The notes below the pieces were generated by a model. That model was not told the origin of the DNA. It did not search any database and was given only the letters and a program-made list of their open reading frames with translations. A stretch of DNA of 64,000 bases from Pedobacter cryoconitis (GTDB lineage Bacteria; Bacteroidota; Bacteroidia; Sphingobacteriales; Sphingobacteriaceae). Where the stretch lies: assembly GCF_014200605.1 (NCBI RefSeq), contig NZ_JACHCE010000001.1, positions 62,001-126,000 of the forward strand, written 5' to 3'. A program made the position numbers and the translations under genes. How positions within the stretch are numbered: the first letter of the stretch is position 1; the number at the start of each line of letters is the position of its first letter. This document shows, one piece after another, positions 7,783-15,455 of the stretch.

Positions 7783-8559
7783 CTATTGCTTGTATAAGCC
7801 AGCTGTTATCCTTTCAATCAATGACTTAGGGAGCAGCCCTGCGCCAAACACAGATACCTTGTTCAGAAAGCCGGGAACGATTTCTGCTTTCTTTTTAAAC
7901 ATTGCTTTTAACCCGGTTTCAGCCACTTTTTCGGGTGTCATATTGAATTTTTCAGCAAGTTCTGCTAAAGCGTCCATTCCGGCGCGGCTTGAAAAACCTG
8001 TTGCGGTAGGACCGGGGCAAAGACAGCTTACTGAAACCGGGCTATCTTTTAATTCATAACGTAATGCTCTGCTATAAGATAAAATAAATGATTTGCTGGC
8101 TGCATATAAGGCAAGTGTAGGTACAGCCTGATAGGCAGCAGTACTTGATACATTAAGTATATAAGCTTGCTTTTGCTTTTTTAAAACTGGTATTAAATGA
8201 TAACTCAGCTCAATGACTGCATCTATATTTAATCTGAGCATATTCAGTTGTTGCTGAATGCTGAGCTGATCAAAATTACCCCATAAGCCATATCCTGCAT
8301 TATTGACCAGTATCGATAAATTTGTTGTTTTACGATTACACCAGTCTGCGATTTCAAGAACAGCAGCGCTGGAAGAAAGGTCAACTGATAAATAATGCAC
8401 CTCCACTTTATAGGCAGCCACTATGCTTTGTGAAAGTAGCAGAAGATCGCTTTCAGAACGTGCGACCAGCAATAAATGATAACCTGATTCTGCAAGTGAT
8501 ACTGCGATAGATTTTCCTATTCCTTTACTTGCACCGGTTATTAAAGCGTATTCATTCAT
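7783..8559 (-). CDS. Short-chain dehydrogenase/reductase (classical)
   Basis: A 258-residue oxidoreductase from the ATG at 8559. A longer reading from 8619 would add 20 residues before the Rossmann strand and is less likely. The cofactor motif TGASKGIG is at 8-15, NNAG at 86-89, and the catalytic set Ser139, Tyr152, Lys156 (YAASK) is intact. The CPGPTATGF block and the C-terminal region resemble DltE/YqjQ-type reductases. Arg34 after the second strand hints at NADPH preference. The substrate is unknown. The gene stands alone, with no shared operon visible. Confidence 0.85.
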   Translation of the reverse strand: MNEYALITGASKGIGKSIAVSLAESGYHLLLVARSESDLLLLSQSIVAAYKVEVHYLSVDLSSSAAVLEIADWCNRKTTNLSILVNNAGYGLWGNFDQLSIQQQLNMLRLNIDAVIELSYHLIPVLKKQKQAYILNVSSTAAYQAVPTLALYAASKSFILSYSRALRYELKDSPVSVSCLCPGPTATGFSSRAGMDALAELAEKFNMTPEKVAETGLKAMFKKKAEIVPGFLNKVSVFGAGLLPKSLIERITAGLYKQ

Positions 8560-8854
8560 CACAGAGAGGTATATAATAGGGTGTAAAATAAGGTTTTTTT
8601 CTTTAATCTGTTTATTCACATGGACTGTTGATAAACTGTTGGTTACATGGATTTTAATGTGAACAGTTGTTAAGAACGCTGTAGAATTATATTGTAGCCG
8701 GTGCTAAAAGATAGCTATTTATGTATCAGATTGGTGTTTATTCACAGTGATTGTTGGTAACTGTGTTAAGTGTTTGTTTTTCAGTTGTTTATTTATGTTG
8801 ATAAGTTTTGGCTGTTTGTTGTTGTTTGAAATAGATCTGAAAATATAGGGTTAA

Positions 8855-8945
8855 CCGTTGAAACAGGGGATGAAAGATAGTCTGAAAGCCTATTGAAAGG
8901 CCATTGAGAGGGGGTTGGAAGGACGTTGGAAGGACGTTGGAATGA
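8855..8945. repeat. Degenerate 11-bp tandem array
   Basis: TTG (or TG) trinucleotides followed by purines recur at 8858, 8870, 8882, 8893, 8904, 8915, 8926 and 8937, that is with steps of 12, 12, 11, 11, 11, 11 and 11 bp. The last units are near identical (GTTGGAAGGAC). The unit is not a multiple of three and there is no functional reading frame, so the period is a DNA or RNA property. From memory, similar low-complexity arrays occur in other Pedobacter-like genomes; this is not verified here. Confidence 0.65.
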
Positions 8946-8976
8946 CCTGAGTCCTTACAACCCCTTCTCAATAGCC
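8899..8976. repeat. Long imperfect inverted repeat within the periodic array
   Basis: Arms 8899-8924 and 8951-8976 match as inverted copies at 23 of 26 positions, one of the three mismatches being a G-U pair in RNA. They enclose a 26-bp spacer made of two more repeat units. The right arm is followed by TTTTAGGGGCTTTT. The structure could act as a large hairpin. Confidence 0.6.
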
Positions 8977-9216
8977 TTTTAGGGGCTTTTAAACAAGTAA
9001 TTAGGGTATTGTGCTAATATAACTTTAAACAGTCAGCGTACAATTTGGAAATAAGTGTTTTTTCTTAAATATTAAAATAAAAAAAATATGGATTAATTAT
9101 TTTTTTTAATTAACTTGTTTTTGTTCTGTGGCTATTGAATGTTTATTAATTGTTAAAATTACAATTGAGATACAGAACTGTTATTTCATTGTTCACTCAA
9201 TTAAAATTTAAAAGCT

Positions 9217-9870
9217 ATGGCAATTGTTACAAAAAGTCATTTAGGGACATTTACAGGGAAAATAGGGAATATGGTTATTTATCAGCTTAAAGGACAGATC
9301 GTATCCCGTGCAATCGGGAAATCTCATAAGCCTGCTACAATTAATCAGAAGACCTCACGTATGGCTATCGAAAAGCTGAACCACTTTTTTAGGGATATCA
9401 AAGGCTATATTAACGTCGGTTTTGAACTGGAGGCAAAGGGTACGACATCAAATCAATTTAATATGGCTATGAGGTCTAATCGTTTGCATATTAAAGGATT
9501 ATATCCTGAAGTTGAAATAGAATTTGCAAAGATGCTGGTTACAAAGGGATTGATGCCGGTTGTTAAAAATGCAAAAGCTAAAATATTAACCAGCGGATTA
9601 AAGGTAACCTGGGATAATCAATCGGCAGAGAAAGGAATGCGTCAGGATGACCAGCTTATGCTGCTGGCTTATTTTCCAGGTACAATAATTAAAACGCGTA
9701 TTTTTACTACAGAAGTAAGAAGAGCTGAAGGCAGATATACGTTTAAACTAAACAGAGATGCGGTTATGCCTAAAGCACATCTCTATTTGTCTTTTATCTC
9801 AGATAACCGTAAAATTATTTCAGATAGCCAATATCTGGGGGAAATATCCTGGGATAATGCTGCTAAATAG
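9217..9870 (+). CDS. DUF6266 family protein
   Basis: A 217-residue protein starting MAIVTKSHLGTFTGKIGNMV, the characteristic opening of the Bacteroidota DUF6266 family (N-terminal GxFxGKIGN, then SRAIGKS and TINQKTSR blocks). The family is of unknown function. The C-terminal half is beta-rich (LKVTWDNQSA, RRAEGRYTF, LYLSFISDNRKI, SDSQYLGEI). There is no signal peptide. The gene is preceded by the 11-bp-periodic array and its stop overlaps the end of the convergent dehydrogenase gene by 8 bp. From memory, the family tends to be multi-copy in Pedobacter-like genomes. Confidence 0.75.
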   Translation: MAIVTKSHLGTFTGKIGNMVIYQLKGQIVSRAIGKSHKPATINQKTSRMAIEKLNHFFRDIKGYINVGFELEAKGTTSNQFNMAMRSNRLHIKGLYPEVEIEFAKMLVTKGLMPVVKNAKAKILTSGLKVTWDNQSAEKGMRQDDQLMLLAYFPGTIIKTRIFTTEVRRAEGRYTFKLNRDAVMPKAHLYLSFISDNRKIISDSQYLGEISWDNAAK

Positions 9871-10642
9871 CAGGTGTTCTTCCTCCATCTACAGGGATGC
9901 TTGTACCTGTTACGTAAGCAGCAGCAGGGGAGGCCAGAAATGCAATTACATTTCCGATTTCTTCTGCTGTACCTATCCTTTTCATAGGTATACTATCAAT
10001 TAATGCTTTTTCTACTTCATCTTTATTGGTGTGGTCAGACAGACTATCCAGTAATTTAGTATAACGCGTAGTATGGGTTAAGCCCGGAAGTACGTTATTC
10101 ACAGTAATATTGTATTGTCCAACTTCGTTAGATAAGGTTTTTGCCCATGAAGCTACTGCAGCCCTGATGGTATTGGATACACCCAGATTTGGAAGTGGTG
10201 TTTTTACAGAAGTGGAAATAATGTTGATAATCCTGCCATATCCTGCTTTTTTCATTCCTGGCAAAACTGCGTTGACCAATAAATGATTACAGATGAGATG
10301 TTGCGAAAATGCCTGTTCAAAATCACTGGTTAATGCAAATGTAATTGGTCCTGGTTTGGGGCCGCCACTATTATTGACCAGAATTTCTACCTCTTGTTCT
10401 GAAACTATTTGCTGAATTGCAGCATCGGCCGATGCCGGATTTGAAAAATTTGCAACTGCATAAGCATGCTGCTGTCTGCCGGTGATTGGCAATTCTTTTA
10501 AAGCACTGATCAATGACTCTTCGTTTCTGGCAATAAGTATACAGTTAGCCCCTAAGCGGGCAAGAATGATGGCTGTAGCTAGTCCGATACCTTGTGTGCT
10601 TCCACAAATTACGGCAGTTTTATTAGAAAGAGATAAATTCAT
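9863..10642 (-). CDS. SDR-family protein lacking the catalytic Tyr-Lys pair
   Basis: A 259-residue Rossmann protein with cofactor motif GSTQGIG (14-20) and a variant NNSGG (90-94). The C-terminus PVDGGRTPAI is typical of FabG-like SDRs. Aligning Ser143 with the catalytic serine places Ser156 and Arg160 (SNTIR) where classical members have Tyr and Lys. This substitution defines a divergent SDR subgroup, so the protein may use altered chemistry or be non-catalytic. Annotated on sequence alone it would pass as a 3-oxoacyl reductase, which I do not support. The gene overlaps the convergent DUF6266 gene by 8 bp. Confidence 0.8.
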   Translation of the reverse strand: MNLSLSNKTAVICGSTQGIGLATAIILARLGANCILIARNEESLISALKELPITGRQQHAYAVANFSNPASADAAIQQIVSEQEVEILVNNSGGPKPGPITFALTSDFEQAFSQHLICNHLLVNAVLPGMKKAGYGRIINIISTSVKTPLPNLGVSNTIRAAVASWAKTLSNEVGQYNITVNNVLPGLTHTTRYTKLLDSLSDHTNKDEVEKALIDSIPMKRIGTAEEIGNVIAFLASPAAAYVTGTSIPVDGGRTPAI

Positions 10643-10696
10643 TTTAATCAGGTTTTAAAAAGGGAGTTTAATAGTTGTTTTTTTAAAGGTACAAAT

Positions 10697-10730
10697 AAAA
10701 AAAACGCCGGCCTCTTATAAAAGACCAGCG
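10697..10730 (-). terminator. Intrinsic terminator for the gene at 10759-11295
   Basis: On the minus strand a GC-rich hairpin (10705-10730, arms CGCTGGTCTT and GAGGCCGGCG with G-U pairs) is followed by a run of eight T. It sits 28 bp after the stop of the secreted Arg-rich protein. Confidence 0.75.
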
Positions 10731-10758
10731 ATTTTTGCGTGTGTGAAGCTTATTATCT

Positions 10759-11295
10759 TTATCTATCGCCTCTTCGAGGCTGATTTCCCCTGTTATCATC
10801 CCTTCCGTTTCTCTGGTCATTATGGTGATCATCCCCTCTTTGTGGCCTTGCAGCAGGACGGGTTTCTCTTACAGGTACCGGTCTGTTATTTCTGGCAGTT
10901 ACGTACCTTTTATCTTTGCTATCTCTGATATTGCCTTGTTTACCGTGATAATTTCTGTATTTGCTGTATTGTTTAAGATTCTGTGCATGGTTTAAATAAG
11001 GTTTTGGTGTATTCATAACCACTTTATAGCCATTATATAAATTATACCCGCTATATCTTGGGGGAAGGGTTTTTCTAAATACCCATTGACCGTTAATCAG
11101 GTAAACATATTGCTGTGCAGATACATTGTAATAGGCATCCACATCCGGCAGATAATAATAATCAACATGGTTGTATCCGGCCGGACCCCAGCTTGGTTGA
11201 GAACCTATATTGATATTTAAGCTTACCTGTGCATTGGCTTTGATGCTGCTAAACGAAGCTACTCCGATAATTACAGCTAAAACTATTCTCTTCAT
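10759..11295 (-). CDS. Secreted protein with basic Arg-rich tail
   Basis: A 178-residue exported protein with a signal peptide at 1-22 (cleavage near ANAQ). Residues 24-95 are Tyr-rich with DYYYLPDVDAYYNV and YVYLINGQWVFR blocks that recur in Bacteroidota secreted proteins of unknown function. Residues about 105-178 are low-complexity, rich in Arg, Asp, Asn, Gly and Pro, and probably disordered. No enzymatic motif is present. The gene is monocistronic with its own terminator. An envelope or nucleic-acid-binding role is possible but not supported. Confidence 0.7.
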   Translation of the reverse strand: MKRIVLAVIIGVASFSSIKANAQVSLNINIGSQPSWGPAGYNHVDYYYLPDVDAYYNVSAQQYVYLINGQWVFRKTLPPRYSGYNLYNGYKVVMNTPKPYLNHAQNLKQYSKYRNYHGKQGNIRDSKDKRYVTARNNRPVPVRETRPAARPQRGDDHHNDQRNGRDDNRGNQPRRGDR

Positions 11296-11442
11296 TTTTG
11301 TTTGGTTCTTATCTGTATGGGATATTCCAAATGATATGCCATCATTAAAAATATAAAGCTATGCATCTATGAGCAGGGGCTATTTGCCGATGGAGGATGA
11401 ATACTTATCGCCCGTGGCAGATTTTTTTAATATTTTAGCCTG

Positions 11443-11835
11443 ATGATAGATGTATCCTGCGCCCTGATTATTAGCCATAACGGACAAGTTTTAGTCGCTC
11501 AAAGAAGCTTAAATATGCATTTGCCGCTTAAATGGGAATTTCCTGGCGGTAAAGTTGAACCAGGTGAAAGTGCAAGGGAATGTCTGATCCGTGAAATTCG
11601 GGAAGAATTAGGAGTAGAGATCAAAATTGTAAAAAAGATGTCCCCGGTTGTCTATGATCAGGGAAAACAAATAATTCGTCTTATTCCTTTTCAATGTGTA
11701 TTGGTTAGGGGACAGGTGAAACTAACTGAACATGCTGCATTTCTGTGGCTGGAACCTTCAGCGCTAAGTACGCTGGACTGGGCGGAGGCAGATATTCCGG
11801 TAGTTCAAAACTTTATGAGAGATATGATGTTATAA
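11443..11835 (+). CDS. Nudix hydrolase, MutT-like
   Basis: A 130-residue Nudix protein. The Nudix box is complete at residues 36-58: GKVEPGESARECLIREIREE followed by LGV, fitting GX5EX7REUXEEXGU. The MutT-like opening (CALIISHNGQVLVAQRS) and the size indicate an 8-oxo-(d)GTP diphosphatase that cleanses the nucleotide pool, although other (deoxy)nucleoside triphosphates are possible substrates. Starts with ATG at 11443. It is followed 14 bp later by a small membrane protein gene, probably in one transcript. Confidence 0.85.
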   Translation: MIDVSCALIISHNGQVLVAQRSLNMHLPLKWEFPGGKVEPGESARECLIREIREELGVEIKIVKKMSPVVYDQGKQIIRLIPFQCVLVRGQVKLTEHAAFLWLEPSALSTLDWAEADIPVVQNFMRDMML

Positions 11836-11849
11836 AACAAATCTATCTT

Positions 11850-12029
11850 ATGAACTCATTTTTTAAAACAATAATAGCAGGCTGGGGAGCCAAAAAACTT
11901 GGTGGCGGCTGTTTATCTACCATTTTAATTTTCGTTCTGATTTATGTTGCATTAGGTCAGTGCAGCAGAACCCCGCAAAAAACGGCAGCACTTAATCAAA
12001 CAGTACCCGCTGTTGAAAACAGAAGGTAG
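11850..12029 (+). CDS. Small single-pass membrane protein
   Basis: A 59-residue protein from the ATG at 11850. An in-frame extension upstream overlaps the Nudix gene and is rejected. The N-terminus MNSFFKTIIAGWGAKKLGGG is followed by one hydrophobic helix (CLSTILIFVLIYVALGQC, about residues 21-38) and a short polar tail. Small proteins with a WGAKKLGGGCL-type motif are, from memory, widespread in Bacteroidota and uncharacterised. Lies 14 bp downstream of the MutT-like gene. Function unknown. Confidence 0.65.
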   Translation: MNSFFKTIIAGWGAKKLGGGCLSTILIFVLIYVALGQCSRTPQKTAALNQTVPAVENRR

Positions 12030-12047
12030 CTGTCAGTTATTGATAGT

Positions 12048-12527
12048 CTATTTTTTAATAGCCTCAAAAAGTTTTGGTAATTCTGTATCACCGCTGGTAT
12101 TAAATACTATTGTGTTTTTAGGCGAATACAGAAACAGGGATGGATATTTTGTTGGCTGAAATAGTGGGATGAATACATGGTCCCGGTCTTCGAGCAGTAA
12201 TACATTTTTCTTTCCAATCAGGTTTTTCCCATATTTACTCATGAAGTCATTCATTGTAATATGCTGGTCAAGGGATACCAGGTAGATGTTTATTTTCTTA
12301 ATCTCATCATATTTTTTTGACAGCTGAAGCATTGCTTTTTGACAATGACTGCAGGTTGCATCAAAAAACACGAACAGTGATTTATGGCCGGGAGTGATTT
12401 GCGCCCTTGTAAATGCTTTTCCGTCTGCTTTATAGAACTGGAAAGCCGGTATGGCCGCGGCAGGGGTCTGGGCTGAAACATTGATAAAAAAGAAGAGCAG
12501 CAGAAAGCTGAATAAGTATGTTTTCAT
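12048..12527 (-). CDS. Secreted thioredoxin-fold (TlpA/AhpC-like) protein
   Basis: A 159-residue exported protein with a signal peptide at 1-19 (VSAQ cleavage). A thioredoxin-like core follows: FVFFDATCSHCQKAM with Cys59 and Cys62 in a CSHC active site, YLVSLDQH, and a cis-Pro region KYPSLFLYSP. It should act as an extracytoplasmic thiol-disulfide oxidoreductase. The CSHC sequence differs from the CGPC of the neighbouring larger TlpA-like protein encoded divergently at 12597, so the two might form a redox pair. That pairing is inference. Confidence 0.8.
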   Translation of the reverse strand: MKTYLFSFLLLFFFINVSAQTPAAAIPAFQFYKADGKAFTRAQITPGHKSLFVFFDATCSHCQKAMLQLSKKYDEIKKINIYLVSLDQHITMNDFMSKYGKNLIGKKNVLLLEDRDHVFIPLFQPTKYPSLFLYSPKNTIVFNTSGDTELPKLFEAIKK

Positions 12528-12596
12528 AGAGATAGGTGAATATGATTAATATTTGCTAATTTAATGATTGAAATATAAATAAAAAATCTATTGAAT

Positions 12597-13682
12597 ATGA
12601 AGGCGAGTACACTTATTTTGGGTCTGATCAGCCTGTCTTTTTTTGCTAATGCGCAGCAAAAGAAAGGTGGATATACAATTAATGGAAATATACTGGGATT
12701 GAAATCGCCTTATGTTTATTTGTCGGTGAATGGAAAGTCTGATTCGGCAGCGGTAAAGGATGGCAAATTTAGTTACAAGGGCGAAAATGTCACTGCGCCT
12801 TCGAAAGTAACTTTACATAATAAGGTGGTTAGATTGGGCACCTTTTATGTTGAAAATGTTCCGGTTACGATTAAAGGTGATTTAGATAAACCAGATGATA
12901 TCATCATTACAGGTGGTAAAACACAGACAGATAACAATGAGCTTTCAGCAAGTAAGAAAAACATTGATGAACAGCTGAATAAAATTTATGAAGCCTGGGG
13001 AACCGCTAATAAAGCAAAAGACCCGGTTGCGCTGGCTAAGGCTGACAAAGAGATGGAGCCATTGGAAGAGCATTCTAAGCAGCTGACTATTGAGTTTATA
13101 AAAACACATCCTGCGAGTTATGTCAGCTTAGAGAAAATTAACGAGCTAACTTATGAGCTTGATTATGCCGCAGTTTCGGGATTATTCCAGGGATTATCTC
13201 CTGTAATTAAAGCATCCGGAGCAGGAAAAAAAGTTGAAACTTCTTTGGCTGTTCTTAAAAAAGGAAGCAATGGACAAAAAATGATTGATTTCACACAGAA
13301 TAACCCATCTGGCAAACCGGTTAGTTTTTCTTCTTTTAAAGGTAAATATGTACTGGTAGATTTTTGGGCAAGCTGGTGTGGCCCTTGTCGTGGAGAAAAC
13401 CCAAATGTAGTTAAAGCCTATAACCGTTTTTCTCCAAAAGGTTTTACGGTATTAGGAGTTTCTCTTGATCAGGATGGGACGAAATGGAAAAAAGCAATAG
13501 AAGATGATAAATTACCCTGGGATCAGGTTTCTGAGCTAAATGGCTGGAAAAATGAGGTCGCTAAATATTATGGCATTAATGGCATTCCATCAAATTATCT
13601 GGTAGACCCAAACGGAATCATTGTAGCAAGAAATCTGAGGGGTGAACAACTGACAAAGAAACTGGAAGAATTACTTCCATAA
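12597..13682 (+). CDS. TlpA-family thiol-disulfide oxidoreductase with DUF4369 domain
   Basis: A 361-residue exported protein; the ATG at 12597 gives a clean signal peptide (MKASTLILGLISLSFFANA), and a TTG at 12591 is discarded. Residues about 22-115 match DUF4369 (YTINGNILGLKSPYVYL). A helical linker follows, then a C-terminal TlpA/ResA thioredoxin domain with WASWCGPC (Cys261, Cys264), GVSLDQDG and the cis-Pro loop NGIPSNYLVDP. This layout is common in Bacteroidota periplasmic redox proteins. It probably reduces disulfides on exported proteins or c-type apocytochromes; the partner is unknown. A strong hairpin follows the stop. Confidence 0.88.
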   Translation: MKASTLILGLISLSFFANAQQKKGGYTINGNILGLKSPYVYLSVNGKSDSAAVKDGKFSYKGENVTAPSKVTLHNKVVRLGTFYVENVPVTIKGDLDKPDDIIITGGKTQTDNNELSASKKNIDEQLNKIYEAWGTANKAKDPVALAKADKEMEPLEEHSKQLTIEFIKTHPASYVSLEKINELTYELDYAAVSGLFQGLSPVIKASGAGKKVETSLAVLKKGSNGQKMIDFTQNNPSGKPVSFSSFKGKYVLVDFWASWCGPCRGENPNVVKAYNRFSPKGFTVLGVSLDQDGTKWKKAIEDDKLPWDQVSELNGWKNEVAKYYGINGIPSNYLVDPNGIIVARNLRGEQLTKKLEELLP

Positions 13683-13700
13683 AAAAGAGCTGGAAAAAGA

Positions 13701-13732
13701 AACGGGGACCATCCAGGCGGACGGTCCCCGTT
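13701..13732 (+). terminator. Hairpin after the TlpA-like gene
   Basis: Perfect 10-bp arms AACGGGGACC (13701-13710) and GGTCCCCGTT (13723-13732) with a 12-nt loop lie 18 bp after the stop. The stem is GC-rich but the following T-tract is short, so its efficiency as a terminator is uncertain. Confidence 0.6.
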
Positions 13733-13841
13733 ATCTAATTAACGCTCTCCCATATAAGACGCTGAAATATGTTGTTTATTGTGTGCGAAAAAAATAAATT
13801 GTAAAATTTTAAAGATATCGTGGTTTAAGCTTAATAACCGT

Positions 13842-14729
13842 CTAATTAGCGCGGAAAGAATCTGATGGTTTGGCCAGTTCATATTTGATCCAGAAATCAG
13901 AAGCTGTTGCATTTTGGCTATTTACCCCTGCGGCGTTACCAGATCCTCTGCCGCCACCCATACCGCTACCGCCGTGTCTTCCACCGCCGCCACCGCCATG
14001 CATACCTCCACCACCCATACCCCCACCTTTTCCGCCACCCATACCACGACCACCTGAAGGTGCACTTTCGCCAGCCGGCATGTCTTTATGGTGATGTTCT
14101 AAGCCAGTGTTGATTTTTATATTATAGGCTATGGCTTTTATTTCATTGCCTTTTAGACCAAGTTGTGCTAAAGGAATAGCCAGTTCACAGATATAATCTC
14201 TTTGTTTATTGAATGCTGCGGCTACTTCTATACCGTCTTTATTTGGCATGGCTAAACTACCATCGGGAATATTTTTGAAACCGGATACCTGTATGACATG
14301 TACACCCGCATGTTCATCCGCGTCTATAGCGGGTTCATGATGCTGTAAAGAGTCATTTTGTTCATGTGGTGGCGGAGGCTGGTTCATACCCAGAAAATTT
14401 AGTTTGATCCCATCTTTCTTTTTTCCCGCCGTATTAATATCCAGGGTAAGTCCGCCAGACATTAATTTTCTGGTTGTCACTTCATCAAGTGATTCAATGA
14501 TCAGATAAAGATTTTGCTGATCATTGGCCAGTGCAAATGCAAGTTTGGTTTCCGTATTGTAGTTGTTAAGTGGTTCATGCCACTCATCCGAAACTCCATC
14601 CACTTTTACAGGATGCCCTGCCCATAAATTTACGTCGGCATCGGGGTCATTTTTTTGTGCGTAAAGTGTAGGATGAATTGCGATAATGCTGGTGAAGAGT
14701 ATTAAACTCAGAATGGTTTTCTTATCCAT
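13842..14729 (-). CDS. Secreted CBM9/DOMON-like protein with Gly-rich tail
   Basis: A 295-residue exported protein from the ATG at 14729 (signal peptide MDKKTILSLILFTSIIA... ending near YAQ). A TTG 24 bp upstream is rejected. Residues about 35-210 resemble the CBM9-like/DOMON beta-sandwich: VNLWAGHPVKVDGVSDEW, LAFALANDQQNLYLIIES, LAMPNKDGIEVAAAFN and CELAIPLAQLG. Residues about 225-270 are almost pure Gly with Met, His, Arg and Lys (GGGMGGGGMHGGGGGG). The Met/His content could bind metal, but this is speculation. The C-terminus (ATASDFWIKYELAKPSDS) returns to ordered sequence. Monocistronic. Confidence 0.7.
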   Translation of the reverse strand: MDKKTILSLILFTSIIAIHPTLYAQKNDPDADVNLWAGHPVKVDGVSDEWHEPLNNYNTETKLAFALANDQQNLYLIIESLDEVTTRKLMSGGLTLDINTAGKKKDGIKLNFLGMNQPPPPHEQNDSLQHHEPAIDADEHAGVHVIQVSGFKNIPDGSLAMPNKDGIEVAAAFNKQRDYICELAIPLAQLGLKGNEIKAIAYNIKINTGLEHHHKDMPAGESAPSGGRGMGGGKGGGMGGGGMHGGGGGGRHGGSGMGGGRGSGNAAGVNSQNATASDFWIKYELAKPSDSFRAN

Positions 14730-14941
14730 TTTTTTTTGTGGCAAGGGGGACAAAAGACCTTGCTTAACAAAATTATCTGATCACTGTTACATTCTTTATT
14801 AATTAACATTATTTAACGCATTGACAGTCTGGAAAAGATATTTATTCACTGTTCCTTTCGTTCATAATATACTTATGGGACTCCTGACTATTGTGAAATT
14901 TACAGGGAGGCTGTATCTTGGCCCAAATACTAAATATAAAC

Positions 14942-15205
14942 ATGACAACGGCTGACCTCCATAAGAGACAGGAATTATTCTATAGTGCTATAGATCAGGT
15001 GGAAAAAGATTATCACTTGTATTTCGGACTGAAATCTATTCAAAAAAAATTAACTCAGACTGAGCGCATTTATGATCATTTCATACTTAATCATGATACT
15101 TTTGAATTATCTTTTGATAATGATAGCGATTTACCTCAGGAGATCAGAGATCTGGTCATTAATGCTTATCATGAGATCTTTTTACTCAAGAGAAATGTGA
15201 GTTGA
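14942..15205 (+). CDS. Small cytoplasmic protein, unknown function
   Basis: An 87-residue protein from the ATG at 14942. A TTG at 14918 in the same frame sits 7 nt after a GGGAGG sequence and would add 8 residues; because Shine-Dalgarno use is weak in Bacteroidota I keep the ATG but cannot exclude it. The protein is helical and acidic, with no membrane segment and no domain I recognise (DLHKRQELFYSAIDQVEKDY near the start, PQEIRDLVINAYHEIFLLKR near the end). Monocistronic. Confidence 0.55.
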   Translation: MTTADLHKRQELFYSAIDQVEKDYHLYFGLKSIQKKLTQTERIYDHFILNHDTFELSFDNDSDLPQEIRDLVINAYHEIFLLKRNVS

Positions 15206-15455
15206 AAATTGACTTAATAATTACGATACTAAATGCCTTTAGGTACTAATCCATAGTATAAATCTGAGGTTTTGTCTTATTTTAGAGCTTTGAACGAAGT
15301 CTCTGATCTGATGCTGTAAATCCTCTATTCACCATCGTTTTATGGCTGTTTAGTAAATACGTCCGGAAGCTACACATGAGCTTATCAGGTCTGTAAACTA
15401 TAGGCTTATGCTGACCAGATGCTGAGGACCATGAGTTTTTTGAACGATACGAATA

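Larger units (their letters stand above)
8560..9216. other. Intergenic region with an 11-bp-periodic array
   Basis: A 657-bp gap between divergent genes. The central part, 8855-8976, is a periodic repeat with a long inverted repeat, listed separately. A minus-strand frame of 60 codons across it is a by-product of the repeat. The last 200 bp are AT-rich and should carry the promoter of the DUF6266 gene. Confidence 0.5.

Noticed and set aside
8560..8619. Extended N-terminus of the short-chain dehydrogenase
   Set aside because: The Rossmann strand begins at once from the ATG at 8559; the added 20 residues have no counterpart in SDRs.
8789..8971. 60-codon minus-strand frame across the 11-bp array
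   Set aside because: Its sequence is a by-product of the periodic repeat (LxxFQ pattern), it has no promoter or homolog I recognise, and the repeat unit is not a multiple of three.
8855..8976. CRISPR array
   Set aside because: Repeat period is 11-12 bp with no spacers; no cas genes are present.
13870..14113. Pro- and His-rich plus-strand frames opposite the Gly-rich tail
   Set aside because: They are the reverse complement of GGN glycine codons, which always yields open Pro/His-rich frames.
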